NCBI GenBank assembly: GCA_018873245.2
Contig: JAEMBT020000001.1
Span: forward strand, 2,976,001 to 3,040,000
Source: Archegozetes longisetosus
Taxonomy: Eukaryota > Arthropoda > Arachnida > Sarcoptiformes > Trhypochthoniidae
Length of the DNA: 64,000 nt
Reading direction: 5' to 3'
A program made the position numbers and the translations under genes. The notes beneath the pieces were generated by a model. That model was not told the origin of the DNA. It did no database searches and saw only the letters and a program-made list of their open reading frames with translations. This document shows, piece by piece, positions 47,001 through 51,319 of the stretch; position 1 is the first letter of the stretch; each line of letters starts with the position of its first letter.

Positions 47001-49403
47001 CTACAGGTATCTTAATTCACTTTTAATCATCTACTCTTTGTTGTTATCAAATCTTTGAGAGAATGCCTAAATTTGCATAATATTCAGTTACACGTTAAAA
47101 TATTCTGCACAATTTTACAGAATTCCGCATTAATCTAATTATTTTTTTTTGGTAATATAACACATTAAAACATCACATTTCCATAATTATGTTTTAAATT
47201 GATTCCATTCCATTCAATTGAATTTGAATAAAAACTTATTACAAAAAGAATTGAAATTGAGCTGAACTGCGAAAATGATTGTGAAAGCAGAAAATTCAAG
47301 TCTGGATATTACAGACGAAATATATTCGAAAAGAAGCGAACAGTTTGATCAATTTATTGATAATACCAGCTGTATTGCATAATTCAATTGCATTACAGAT
47401 GTAATTGAGTCGTGTCTTGCTCATCAAATATAAATTACCTTTTTATAGAAGGGCTCTGACGAGTTTTGATTTTGTGATCTATCAAGACCAGTGTTTGTCT
47501 AATATTGTTTGTCAGTATTTAAAATGAATTATGCATTACAGCCAGAGATATCTCTCCTCAAAATTCGTCATAGTTTCCAAATGAGAGAATATGAGAGAAC
47601 TTATTCAGCTATATAATGCATCTGTCATTAAAGTACATGGCGTGAAAACTTTTTACTTATGCTAAAAAATGACTACACTTTAATACTAATCACAACTTAA
47701 CAATTAGTACACTTTTGTCTCACTCATCACTTTTTATTTTGCTCTTTGCTTAACTATTCCTTAGCTTTTAGTTAATTGACTACATTTAGATTTTGTTTCT
47801 TATGACTTACGATTTAGTCATTATTCAAAGGGACGTAACTTTTGTTTTATTAAACTAAAAGCATTCATTAATATGTGCTAAAATGTTTTCAATATTTTTA
47901 AAAATATTTCTCATAACCAAAACATGTGCTGCATTTAGCTTAAAATATAATTATAGTTGTGATTAATTAGACATCGAGAAGAGCTTAAAACTAAATTTCT
48001 TAATTTAATATAGATTTCAGTCTCAGAGTCATTGCACGTAAATCCTATTTCGTTAGTTCTTATTAATGAGCAAGATTTGCTTTGCTTTCCAATTAAAGGC
48101 TGATATTTCAGCTGAATTTTATGCACACTTAAAGCAACAACATTTATCTTATTTATATTTGTTCAATGGGTAGGCAGAAAATAACTCATTAATTAGAAGT
48201 CATTATTGACTAATTGCTAATAATGGAGACAAAAATCCTATTTAGTACTTAAGCAAAAAGACTAGTTTATCGGAAAATGCAATAGTGATGCAGTGATATA
48301 TTTCATACTAATAACTATGTATTTTGTTTAATAGAGGGATATATTTCATAGTAGACGCTGCATGGCGTCAGTCAAATCTGTGCCACTTCGCCGGCTTCCT
48401 CTCCACCCTCTCGTCAGAATTTTCAGTGTTCACTTTAATCGTCATAACGATGGACCGATTCGTGACAATAATATTTCCATTAAAATTCAGAAAGATTAAG
48501 ATGAGAAACGCACGTATAATAATGGGTCTGCTATGGATTATTTGTATAATACTATCTGCTCTGCCACTAGTAATGCCATTAATGGAATTGGATTATTTTG
48601 ATAACTTCTATGGTCGGTCCGGTGTATGTCTAGCTCTTCATATAACTCAAGAACGACCGAAAGGATGGGAATACTCAGTATTTGTATTTTTAGTTCTGAA
48701 TTTTCTATCGTTCACAATCATAGCAATCGCCTACACGTGGATGTTCTTTGTGGCCAAGAATACGACAAATGCCGTGAGAACTCCTGAACATAAAATCCAT
48801 AATAGGATGGCCAGAAGAATGATGTTTATTGTTATGACAGATTTCTGGTGCTGGATGCCTATCATATTATTAGGCATAATCTCTTTTAACGGCGTACAAA
48901 TACCTCCTCAGGTACAGTAACTGACGAAAAAATGATTCATAGCTACAAGAAAACCTGCTTTGCTGTGTTATCCTCCCTATCATTCACATGAATTTGAGCT
49001 TAATTTTGATTCCCTACTTAGTATACAATGACTATCGATTTACTTCATATTATATGAATTATTAGGGAGAAATAGGAATATTGTCATAACAACACACCAT
49101 ATCTCGTTGCTATGCATCATTTCTAAATGATCGACTATAGTATCAATAATTTGAGGCACTAAATCCCATACATGTTGTGATTACGGTTGGATTGATAAGA
49201 CATCATTTTTATGTTTGTAATTTCAGGCTTTCGCGTGGGTCGCAGTGTTTGTACTGCCTTTGAATGCGGCGGTCAATCCAACGTTATATACTCTCTCGAC
49301 TTTAGTATTCCGAAAGTCAAGTACGCCCACTACTGTCTCATTCAATCGAAGTTTCAAAGCCAGAAAAAGTCCATCTGATAAAGTGAAAACTAGTTTTATA
49401 TAA
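504..49403 (+). CDS. GRL101: GRL101-like type C leucine-rich-repeat GPCR with 12 LDLa repeats (23 exons, 5' partial)
   Basis: Predicted plasma-membrane receptor. The coding sequence is the join of 23 exons, each listed separately. Every junction has a GT donor and AG acceptor with matching phase, and the joined length of 3,251 bases reads without a stop up to TAA at 49401-49403. Counting from the first full codon, residues 29-526 are twelve LDLa repeats, about 527-563 an LRR N-terminal cap, about 562-733 seven LRRs, about 734-767 a cysteine-rich hinge, and about 768-1045 seven helices followed by a short tail. Family knowledge: this layout is that of Lymnaea GRL101, an orphan neuronal receptor related to relaxin receptors and to insect LGR3/LGR4, which carry far fewer LDLa repeats. 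Ligand and G protein cannot be read from sequence. Start codon and signal peptide were not found, so at least one 5' exon is missing. Alternative or skipped exons cannot be excluded. Confidence 0.9.
1553..1569. repeat. Short (AT)n microsatellite
   Basis: Eight or so TA dinucleotides in a run. Confidence 0.9.
2154..2221 (+). repeat. Tandem 11-base repeat inside the hAT element
   Basis: About six copies of TTCCTGTAAAA, one with a T substitution (TTTCTGTAAAA). It directly precedes the transposase fragment and overlaps its first codon. Confidence 0.9.
2221..2478 (+). pseudogene. hAT transposase fragment (C-terminal dimerisation domain)
   Basis: An 85-residue open frame ending in TGA. It shows the hAT dimerisation-domain signature: WW-like start ([18 protein letters not shown]), then [20 protein letters not shown] and [12 protein letters not shown]. 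The full transposase is several hundred residues, so the DDE/RNase H part is absent. The frame itself is intact, which suggests a fairly young deletion derivative. Confidence 0.9.
4172..4240. mobile_element. 69-base palindromic MITE (TA-flanked)
   Basis: TA at 4170-4171 and 4241-4242 flank CAGTCTGACCC ... GGGTCAGACTG, with inverted sub-terminal sequence (AACT near 4193 and AGTTGCCTATAATC near 4218). A closely related but longer copy is at 14298-14455; both share CGGTGCGTRGAAAATAAG. Confidence 0.75.
7568..7651. repeat. Interstitial telomere-type array (TTAGG)n with TCAGG variants
   Basis: About sixteen pentamer units of the TTAGG/GTTAG kind with TCAGG variants towards the right side. TTAGG is the ancestral arthropod telomere repeat. 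Related shorter runs of the same or opposite strand are at 437-480, 25006-25050, 44692-44714 and 60069-60083. Confidence 0.85.
11834..12157. mobile_element. Possible degenerate relative of the TAGGGTGACC MITE
   Basis: The left edge TAGAGTGATCACCTC and the right edge GTCTGGTCACCTTA resemble the ends of the 12186-12645 element, which starts 28 bases further on. No matching target duplication is seen, so this may be an older insertion or a chance resemblance. Confidence 0.4.
12186..12645. mobile_element. hAT-type MITE with TAGGGTGACCACC ends
   Basis: Inverted ends TAGGGTGACCACC (12186) and GGTGGTCACCCTA (ending 12645), flanked by 8-base repeats ATTAAAGT (12178-12185) and ATTAAAAT (12646-12653), seven of eight matching. 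The sub-terminal parts contain GTCCTG/GTCCCG and GGGAC motifs on both sides. The 460 bases hold no transposase. The TAGGGTGACCA start is common in hAT-derived MITEs. Confidence 0.85.
12698..13515. mobile_element. Fold-back element with about 125-base inverted arms
   Basis: The left arm 12698-12822 is repeated in inverted orientation at 13392-13515 with high similarity; shared blocks include AACAGCATATCTCAGGCAAA, ACCCTCTTATCAGTTTT and TTTCTCGATA. The 570-base centre has no coding sequence. No clear target duplication was found. It lies next to the hAT MITE at 12186-12645. Confidence 0.85.
14158..14228. mobile_element. 71-base pogo-like palindromic MITE
   Basis: It starts TA|CAGTCACCTCTCGTTATAA and ends TTATAACGGGAGTTCACTATA. 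The 'CTCGTTATAA' inverted ends are typical of pogo/Tigger-derived miniature elements. The right terminus is diverged. Confidence 0.55.
14298..14455. mobile_element. MITE related to the 4172 element
   Basis: Begins TA|CAGCCTGACCCGGTTATAGG and ends GCCTATAACCGATTCAGACTATA. Its left part contains the whole palindrome of the 4172-4240 copy (shared GGTCGGTGCGT.GAAAATAAG), plus about 85 more bases to a second inverted end, so the short one may be a truncated form. Confidence 0.7.
14619..14729 (+). CDS. GRL101: GRL101-like exon b: LDLa 2
   Basis: Acceptor TTTTTCAG ends at 14618 and donor GTAAGT starts at 14730; phase 1-1, 111 bases. It codes one complete LDLa repeat with six cysteines and the acidic calcium site PDKSDELNC. 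The region just after the donor is a degenerate tandem repeat whose units again look like splice donors (see 14730-14885). Confidence 0.92.
14730..14885 (+). repeat. Degenerate tandem repeat of donor-like units after LDLa exon b
   Basis: Six or more units of roughly 22-25 bases resembling GGTAAGTTTGAACTTAGCTCT, starting at the true donor GTAAGT (14730). At least three downstream units keep GGTAAG or GGTATG. Confidence 0.8.
15427..15558. mobile_element. Pogo-like MITE, diverged
   Basis: The left edge TG|CAGTGAAACTTCGATATAAT and the right edge ATCGATGTATTGCTG|TA are inverted relatives (CAGTGAAAC..CGATATAA against CAGCAATACATCGAT). No coding sequence. Confidence 0.5.
16534..16650 (+). CDS. GRL101: GRL101-like exon c: LDLa 3
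   Basis: Acceptor AATAG ends at 16533 and donor GTAATG starts at 16651; phase 1-1, 117 bases. A canonical LDLa repeat with six cysteines, a [10 protein letters not shown] core and GDNSDESNC at its end, so calcium binding is probably intact. The donor is weaker than GTAAGT but is the only GT that keeps the frame right after the sixth cysteine. Confidence 0.92.
17378..17503 (+). CDS. GRL101: GRL101-like exon d: LDLa 4
   Basis: Acceptor AAATCAG ends at 17377 and donor GTAACT starts at 17504; phase 1-1, 126 bases. It is a canonical LDLa repeat with a [10 protein letters not shown] core and DASDEKRC at the calcium site. Three residues (DPK) follow the sixth cysteine and form a short linker to the next, unusual repeat. 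Confidence 0.93.
20401..20468 (+). repeat. Two-copy tandem repeat, 34-base unit
   Basis: ACCATCAGTAGATAATAACC and the rest of the unit are repeated once with a few substitutions (AGTAGGTAATAACC). Nothing else is known about it. Confidence 0.85.
21204..21249 (+). CDS. GRL101: GRL101-like exon e: first half of LDLa 5
   Basis: A 46-base micro-exon. Acceptor TTTACAG ends at 21203, donor GTAAGT starts at 21250, phases 1 in and 2 out. It reads [14 protein letters not shown] and then two bases of a Trp codon completed by the next exon. The usual third LDLa cysteine (in GxCI) is Leu here, and no first cysteine is seen. Support comes from the phase match and from the LDLa reading across both micro-exons. 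Confidence 0.75.
21480..21529 (+). CDS. GRL101: GRL101-like exon f: second half of LDLa 5
   Basis: A 50-base micro-exon with acceptor TTGTTAG ending at 21479 and donor GTAAGT at 21530. It starts with the last base of a split Trp codon and reads [16 protein letters not shown]; the sixth cysteine is completed across the next junction. This is a textbook LDLa second half with the DxxxDE calcium site. The split of one LDLa between two tiny exons is unlike exons a-d. Confidence 0.85.
22675..22900. mobile_element. Short inverted-repeat element with CACTATCACCTCC-type ends
   Basis: Left end ACTATCACCTCTAAAAGTC at 22676-22694 is inverted at 22881-22898 (GACTTTTGGAGGTGATAG), one mismatch. About 226 bases long, no coding sequence, no clear target duplication. 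Confidence 0.7.
23011..23044 (+). repeat. (GA)n microsatellite near the acceptor of LDLa exon g
   Basis: A pure GA run of about 34 bases that ends about 36 bases before the AG acceptor at 23080. Confidence 0.95.
23081..23227 (+). CDS. GRL101: GRL101-like exon g: LDLa 6 with extra cysteines
   Basis: Acceptor AATTATAG ends at 23080 and donor GTTAGA starts at 23228; phase 1-1, 147 bases. Its first two bases complete the last cysteine of LDLa 5. The repeat (from CTTNEYRC through DQC) carries eight cysteines rather than six, the two extra ones in its second half, followed by a Tyr/Gln/Ile linker. The donor GTTAGA is non-optimal. A (GA)n run lies about 36 bases upstream of the acceptor. Confidence 0.88.
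23228..25167 (+). other. Intron between LDLa 6 and LDLa 7
   Basis: AT-rich, with a CCTAAC array at 25006-25050. An open frame at 24147-24332 with six cysteines follows a plausible acceptor (ATTTCAG ending at 24135), but reading it in the phase of the gene meets a stop, so I do not include it as an exon. Confidence 0.6.
25006..25050. repeat. CCTAA (telomere-type) short array
   Basis: Seven or so CCTAA/CCTGA units on the + strand, ending about 120 bases before the acceptor of LDLa exon h. Confidence 0.75.
25168..25323 (+). CDS. GRL101: GRL101-like exon h: LDLa 7, long form
   Basis: Acceptor TATTTAG ends at 25167 and donor GTAATC starts at 25324; phase 1-1, 156 bases. Six cysteines are present, but the segment between cysteines 2 and 3 is enlarged ([11 protein letters not shown]). 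The end is [14 protein letters not shown], keeping the acidic calcium site. It follows a CCTAAC repeat array at 25006-25050. Confidence 0.9.
26285..27590 (-). mobile_element. Tc1-type transposon, about 1.3 kb, decayed
   Basis: Inverted ends of about 40 bases: left TATGGTACGCGACATTGAAA (26294 on) against the reverse complement of the right end, TATGATATGCAACATTGAAA; the similarity continues inward (TTGAGAA) and outward to about 26285 and 27590. The transposase lies on the minus strand between them. Size and layout fit Tc1. The exact edges and the TA duplication are not certain because both ends are diverged. Confidence 0.85.
26418..27387 (-). pseudogene. Tc1 transposase (DD34E), frameshifted
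   Basis: N-terminal part at 27193-27387: a helix-turn-helix ([19 protein letters not shown]) broken by a TAG at 27193-27195. A second helix-turn-helix-like segment follows. The first catalytic Asp is in FSDESKFQL (about 26945-26968), in a different frame from the C-terminal part (26418-26930), which has MVWGGI, the second Asp in [10 protein letters not shown], and [11 protein letters not shown] with Glu 34 residues after that Asp. At least one stop and one frameshift make it inactive. Confidence 0.92.
28101..28547. mobile_element. Fold-back element with TGAGCGC-rich arms
   Basis: 447 bases. Arms 28101-28165 and 28440-28547 are built from repeats of TTGAGCGC / GCGCTCAA and related GCGCT units; the outer edges are inverted (TAGCACGTGAATTGAGC against TAGTTCCACGTTAATTGAGC). 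The core is AT-rich and without genes. Possible 9-base flanking duplication TTTGAATCG (28092-28100) and TTTGAACCT (28548-28556), seven of nine matching, as for Mutator-like elements. Confidence 0.8.
29557..29760 (+). mobile_element. Possible solo LTR or LTR fragment
   Basis: Begins TGTTAGGAATAGCTCAGG, which resembles the starts of copia-type LTRs, and carries a possible AATAAA (29728 region) followed by GT-rich sequence. No 5-base duplication, primer-binding site or coding sequence is seen. The assignment rests mainly on the first 12 bases. Confidence 0.25.
31612..31720. repeat. Dispersed repeat, copy 1 (partial)
   Basis: Contains AGCAACGAACTG, a GTTGCTAGCAGT block and TTATTAAGTTTTGGGGTGTA, in the order seen in the copies at 43588 and 50895. 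Confidence 0.5.
32576..33203. mobile_element. Fold-back element with ATATCG-rich arms and a 12-base flanking repeat
   Basis: Flanked by a perfect 12-base direct repeat AGTAGCATTGGT at 32564-32575 and 33204-33215. The inverted ends CACGATATAATATCGCCG (from 32578) match the reverse complement of the right end. The left arm (to about 32740) and the right arm (from about 33100) consist almost wholly of ATATCG/CGATAT units separated by 8-12 bases (CGACATAATATCGCTCGACA and similar). The centre is AT-rich. The open frame at 32524-32733 on the minus strand is an artefact of these repeats. Confidence 0.88.
33375..33734. mobile_element. TA-flanked 360-base MITE
   Basis: TA at 33373-33374 and 33735-33736. 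Left end CAGTTAACTTTAAGTACATC, right end inverted (reverse complement CAGTTAACGTCAAGTACATC), continuing as TCCC-TTAATCCT. Right of the element, AACTGTACTT is repeated twice more (to about 33770). Confidence 0.85.
35178..35309 (+). CDS. GRL101: GRL101-like exon i: LDLa 8
   Basis: Acceptor TTCATAG ends at 35177 and donor GTATGT starts at 35310; phase 1-1, 132 bases. An LDLa repeat with six cysteines and LNATDEIGC at the end. The usual CDG before the calcium site is CNH, so calcium coordination may be altered. It opens a compact four-exon cluster after a 9.9 kb intron. Confidence 0.92.
35377..35487 (+). CDS. GRL101: GRL101-like exon j: LDLa 9
   Basis: Acceptor ATTTTTAG ends at 35376 and donor GTAATT starts at 35488; phase 1-1, 111 bases. 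A canonical six-cysteine LDLa with [10 protein letters not shown] and YDKSDETSC. It lies only 67 bases from the previous exon, in sharp contrast with the large introns on either side of the cluster. Confidence 0.94.
35572..35628 (+). CDS. GRL101: GRL101-like exon k: first half of LDLa 10
   Basis: A 57-base exon with acceptor TTGTTAG ending at 35571 and donor GTCAGT at 35629; phase 1-1. It codes the first three cysteines of an LDLa ([15 protein letters not shown]); the other three come from the next exon. It is the second LDLa in this gene split by an intron, at a different place from the split in LDLa 5. Confidence 0.88.
36103..36423 (+). CDS. GRL101: GRL101-like exon l: second half of LDLa 10, LDLa 11 and LDLa 12
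   Basis: The largest LDLa exon (321 bases, phase 1-1), with acceptor GAATAG ending at 36102 and donor GTAAGT at 36424. It completes LDLa 10 ([16 protein letters not shown]), then codes LDLa 11, whose calcium site is degraded (ADKSNLKNC, no acidic pair) and which has an insert rich in Lys and Arg, and LDLa 12 (ending DWADEEFC). No introns remain between these repeats, so introns were lost or the repeats were duplicated in place. Confidence 0.94.
37769..37790 (+). repeat. hAT-like terminus shared with 61820-61843
   Basis: CAGTGACTGAGCCGAGGGAT here matches the reverse complement of the sequence ending at 61843 (CAGTGACCGAGCCAGTAGGG), followed in both by ATCC and an ACAGAT block. Only one end of each element was found. 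Confidence 0.5.
38176..38245 (+). repeat. Tandem 28-base repeat, 2.5 copies
   Basis: Units of the form ACAGAATTRYRGAATTCAAR plus CRAACTA; the third copy is partial. Confidence 0.8.
38445..38556 (+). CDS. GRL101: GRL101-like exon m: LRR N-terminal cap
   Basis: Acceptor TTTAACAG ends at 38444 and donor GTAAGT at 38557; phase 1 in, 2 out. It codes the cysteine cluster typical of an LRRNT cap ([18 protein letters not shown]) followed by LLEIPSQI, which matches the 'l..iP..i' start of LRR domains. This exon changes the intron phase from the LDLa type (1) to the LRR type (2). Confidence 0.92.
40035..40181 (+). CDS. GRL101: GRL101-like exon n: LRR 1 and 2
   Basis: Acceptor AAAATAG ends at 40034 and donor GTGAGT at 40182; phase 2-2, 147 bases. 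It codes two LRRs of about 24 residues: [19 protein letters not shown] and [19 protein letters not shown]. The second has the full LxLxxNxIxxLPxxxF signature. The exon is close to two 72-base units fused. Confidence 0.94.
40342..40413 (+). CDS. GRL101: GRL101-like exon o: LRR 3
   Basis: Exactly 72 bases, phase 2-2, acceptor CATTGCAG ending at 40341 and donor GTAAGA at 40414. It codes [19 protein letters not shown] and so on, a standard 24-residue LRR. The one-LRR-per-72-base-exon pattern is typical of leucine-rich-repeat GPCR genes. Confidence 0.94.
40699..40770 (+). CDS. GRL101: GRL101-like exon p: LRR 4
   Basis: 72 bases, phase 2-2, donor GTAAGT at 40771. I placed the acceptor at TTTCTCAAAG ending at 40698 because this gives 72 bases and a full LRR ([18 protein letters not shown]). 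The nearby alternative AG (GAAACAG ending at 40716) would remove the LxxNxI core. The chosen acceptor has a Lys-codon-like AAAG end and is not ideal, so a second product with a shorter LRR is conceivable. Confidence 0.85.
40867..41598. mobile_element. Deleted Tc1/mariner-like element with about 115-base inverted repeats
   Basis: 732 bases between TA dinucleotides at 40865-40866 and 41599-41600. Inverted terminal repeats of about 115 bases begin CAGGGTAAGAAAAAAT and share AACTATTATAGTTAGAGCA and GGTTGGATATTCTGAT. A transposase fragment with a DDE-type Glu motif lies inside on the + strand (41134-41373). It sits in the intron between LRR 4 and LRR 5. Confidence 0.92.
41134..41373 (+). pseudogene. 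Tc1/mariner transposase C-terminal fragment
   Basis: About 79 residues ending in TGA. It shows [20 protein letters not shown], the last catalytic block with its acidic residue, then [14 protein letters not shown]. The two catalytic Asp residues and the DNA-binding domain are missing, so it is a non-functional remnant in a deletion derivative. Confidence 0.88.
42312..42383 (+). CDS. GRL101: GRL101-like exon q: LRR 5
   Basis: 72 bases, phase 2-2, acceptor TTTTCTAG ending at 42311 and donor GTGAGT at 42384. It codes [19 protein letters not shown]. The conserved Asn of the LRR (LxxNxI) is Gln-Lys here, a mild deviation. The intron before it carries a mariner-like element. Confidence 0.94.
43588..43805. 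repeat. Dispersed repeat, copy 2
   Basis: About 215 bases similar in order to 50895-51125: AGCAAC near the start, a GTTGCTA block, GTGATRYGCAT, GGTCTGATRGAARGCATG and CACAAC. I recognise no family. Confidence 0.6.
44077..44148 (+). CDS. GRL101: GRL101-like exon r: LRR 6
   Basis: 72 bases, phase 2-2, acceptor CTGTTTAG ending at 44076 and donor GTAAGT at 44149. It codes [19 protein letters not shown], a canonical LRR. The following intron is only 57 bases. Confidence 0.95.
44206..44277 (+). CDS. GRL101: GRL101-like exon s: LRR 7
   Basis: 72 bases, phase 2-2, acceptor GATCCAG ending at 44205 and donor GTAAGT at 44278. It codes [19 protein letters not shown] then QSLRLL, and joins directly to the hinge (TTDEFRFCC) with matching phase. 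That is the usual LRR-to-hinge junction in this family, so no further LRR exon is required between here and 45900. Confidence 0.94.
45900..46036 (+). CDS. GRL101: GRL101-like exon t: cysteine-rich hinge and start of TM1
   Basis: Acceptor CAATTAAG ends at 45899 and donor GTATTG at 46037; phase 2 in, 1 out, 137 bases. The hinge reads [18 protein letters not shown], and [20 protein letters not shown] leads into TM1. The TDEFxFCC and C..DLM elements are hallmarks of the relaxin-receptor/GRL101/glycoprotein-hormone-receptor group, where this segment couples the ectodomain to the helices. Confidence 0.95.
46847..47006 (+). CDS. GRL101: GRL101-like exon u: TM1 end, first intracellular loop and TM2
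   Basis: Acceptor CAATAG ends at 46846 and donor GTATCT at 47007; phase 1 in, 2 out, 160 bases. It codes the TM1 'GN' motif ([12 protein letters not shown]), a basic loop, and TM2 with [10 protein letters not shown] containing the conserved Asp of class A GPCRs. The exon ends in VDAHYR at the first extracellular loop. Confidence 0.95.
47007..49226 (+). other. Introns within the seven-helix part
   Basis: Intron 47007-48334 is plain AT-rich sequence. Intron 48912-49226 contains a short segment (about 49070-49160) similar to the dispersed repeat seen at 43588 and 50895. Confidence 0.6.
48335..48911 (+). CDS. GRL101: GRL101-like exon v: TM3 to TM6
   Basis: Acceptor TTTAATAG ends at 48334 and donor GTACAG at 48912; phase 2 in, 0 out, 577 bases. 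It contains the extracellular-loop Trp (AAWRQS), the conserved TM3 Cys (NLCHFAGF), [10 protein letters not shown] where class A receptors have D/E-R-Y, TM4 with LLWIICIIL, a second-loop Cys (SGVCLAL), TM5, a basic third loop (HNRMARRMM), and TM6 with TDFWCWMPI, as in relaxin-type receptors. If the exon were left unspliced, a TAA follows at once. Confidence 0.96.
49227..49403 (+). CDS. GRL101: GRL101-like exon w: TM7, C-terminal tail and stop
   Basis: Acceptor AATTTCAG ends at 49226; phase 0; TAA stop at 49401-49403. TM7 has [14 protein letters not shown] with the NPxxY motif. The tail is short, about 35 residues, and rich in Ser, Thr, Lys and Arg ([17 protein letters not shown]), offering possible phosphorylation sites. 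Confidence 0.95.
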   Translation, partial: AFAWVAVFVLPLNAAVNPTLYTLSTLVFRKSSTPTTVSFNRSFKARKSPSDKVKTSFI

Positions 49404-50198
49404 AAGAATATTTTAATTGATTTTTGAAAATGTTTTTCAAATGAATTAATTCAGTAATAATAATAATCTATTTTCTATAATTGAACGTCAAAACGGCTCT
49501 ATTGTCCGTCCTATCTATGAATGCAACAAAATCTTATTTCTTATGCTTTCATTGGCATTATTCCAAACTTGTTTACGAATGTATATAACAATGTATATAA
49601 TTATATATTGGATCAATTTTTAAACAATAGTTTAGTTCATTTTCTCTGAAGTTATATTTATTAAAAGAGGATATTTTGAAAAATTGACTCAATTTTTGTT
49701 GCATTGATCTAAAAATTCTTACATTTTTATTGTGATAGCTTCTCGTGCTATACAACTGAACTGAACAGAAAACGATTTCACAATCGATGCCATGTTTAAG
49801 TCTATATTTTATAATACATTCTGACTGTCAGCCAATTTTATTACGTAACTAAACCAAAAATTCAGGTATTATTAAGATTAACAGAGGTATAGCTAATGCT
49901 GTTGAAGGTCAAATCAAAGATAAATTGAAAAATTTGAATCTTTAAACTTTATTAGTTAACAAAGTTGAAATTCTGTTTGTGTTAGAAATTCTCTTAGCTT
50001 CACAAAAAACTTAATTTTATTTACTTAATATTGATTTTGTTCAATAACTTTTACAAAATTATGTAAACAATAGTATGAAAAATAAATTTATTTAATCATA
50101 AACTTTATAATCAATTCATGTCTTGTGTTTGTGTCGAAACACTATCTCTGTTATCATATTCTGATTTGAAGAACTGTTTAGGTTGAAAAAATCAATAA
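49404..50198 (+). promoter_or_regulatory. Probable 3' UTR and polyadenylation signals of the GRL101-like gene
   Basis: After the stop codon the sequence is very AT-rich with no coding features. The first AATAAA after the stop that I noticed is at 50081-50086 and another is at 50193-50198; either could end the transcript, giving a 3' UTR of about 0.7-0.8 kb. This rests on the hexamer only. Confidence 0.4.
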
Positions 50199-50894
50199 AA
50201 GTATATAAGATAGTGGACTGATTAACTGTCGATATTGTCAGCTTAAGATTCCTTTAGACAACATTAATATAGTCCCGGTATTGACATCAATATAAGAATC
50301 TCTAGCCTTTTGCGTTTTGTGTAATTCACTCAGTATTGACCCGTTCATGTGTTTAATTTCTTCAATACTTTTCTGCCAAATATAGGCCATAGAATGGAAT
50401 GTGACACAAATAGCAGTGTTATTCATCTTTGTCTCAAATTCTTAATAGAATATCAGATAACTCCTATTTGGCTGTTTCTACTCATCAACTCATGTCAGTC
50501 CAAGCCGTCAGACTTTCATCTAAACACTTTCATCTAAACACTTTTTTGTTTCTAAGTTAAACATCACTTCTGTTAGTTGTATAAATGCACTTTTGCTGTA
50601 GAATTACAACAATTGCTATTTGTTGCACTAATTTCTATTTGATTTAATTAGTGCTAAACAAGAGATAGGCAGAAAAAATTGCATTTCATGTTAGTCTTGA
50701 GTCAAACACTATCAAAAAAGATTCATCTAAACAATAAAAGTCATTACTATCAAAGACTTCAAAGCTGAAAATCAAATATTACTTTCTCTTAATGCATAAA
50801 CGGACTAACTTTAAGCGCTATGAATCCTTTTTTATTAAAGGATTACATCAAGTGATCTCTAGTATTTTTCCACTAAGTACATCTCATAACTTAA

Positions 50895-51125
50895 TGATTC
50901 GCGACAGCAACAAAAAATTGGTCGTTGCTACGTCAATCTGCTTGTGATGCATATCAATTGCTACTAAATTTAATTTTGGATTTGCTTTCATTACTATATT
51001 GGATATTCTATAGATTCCTTAATATCTTCAGTATTATGGTCTGATGGAAGGCATGCCATCACAACGCGTCACTTCTGGTTGCTATAAATGATTATTGAGT
51101 TTTGGAGTGTATATTGCATACTTTG
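50895..51125. repeat. Dispersed repeat, copy 3
   Basis: Same orientation as 43588-43805 and with the same series of blocks. It ends with TTATTGAGTTTTGGAGTGTA, which also appears as TTATTAAGTTTTGGGGTGTA at about 31684. Confidence 0.6.
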
Positions 51126-51319
51126 AGGATTTCTTTGCCTCATAGCTTAAAGCGTTTTACAAGAATCTGCTTCAAATGCAATATTAGCGTAAATTAAATT
51201 ATCTGAGCTTTATGTGAAAATTAAAAAAATATGTGAAGAATTTGTAGAATTTAAAATACCTAAAAATAAATAATTCAATTAGCATAAAATCTCAAATTGT
51301 TAGTATTGTGAGTCCTGTT

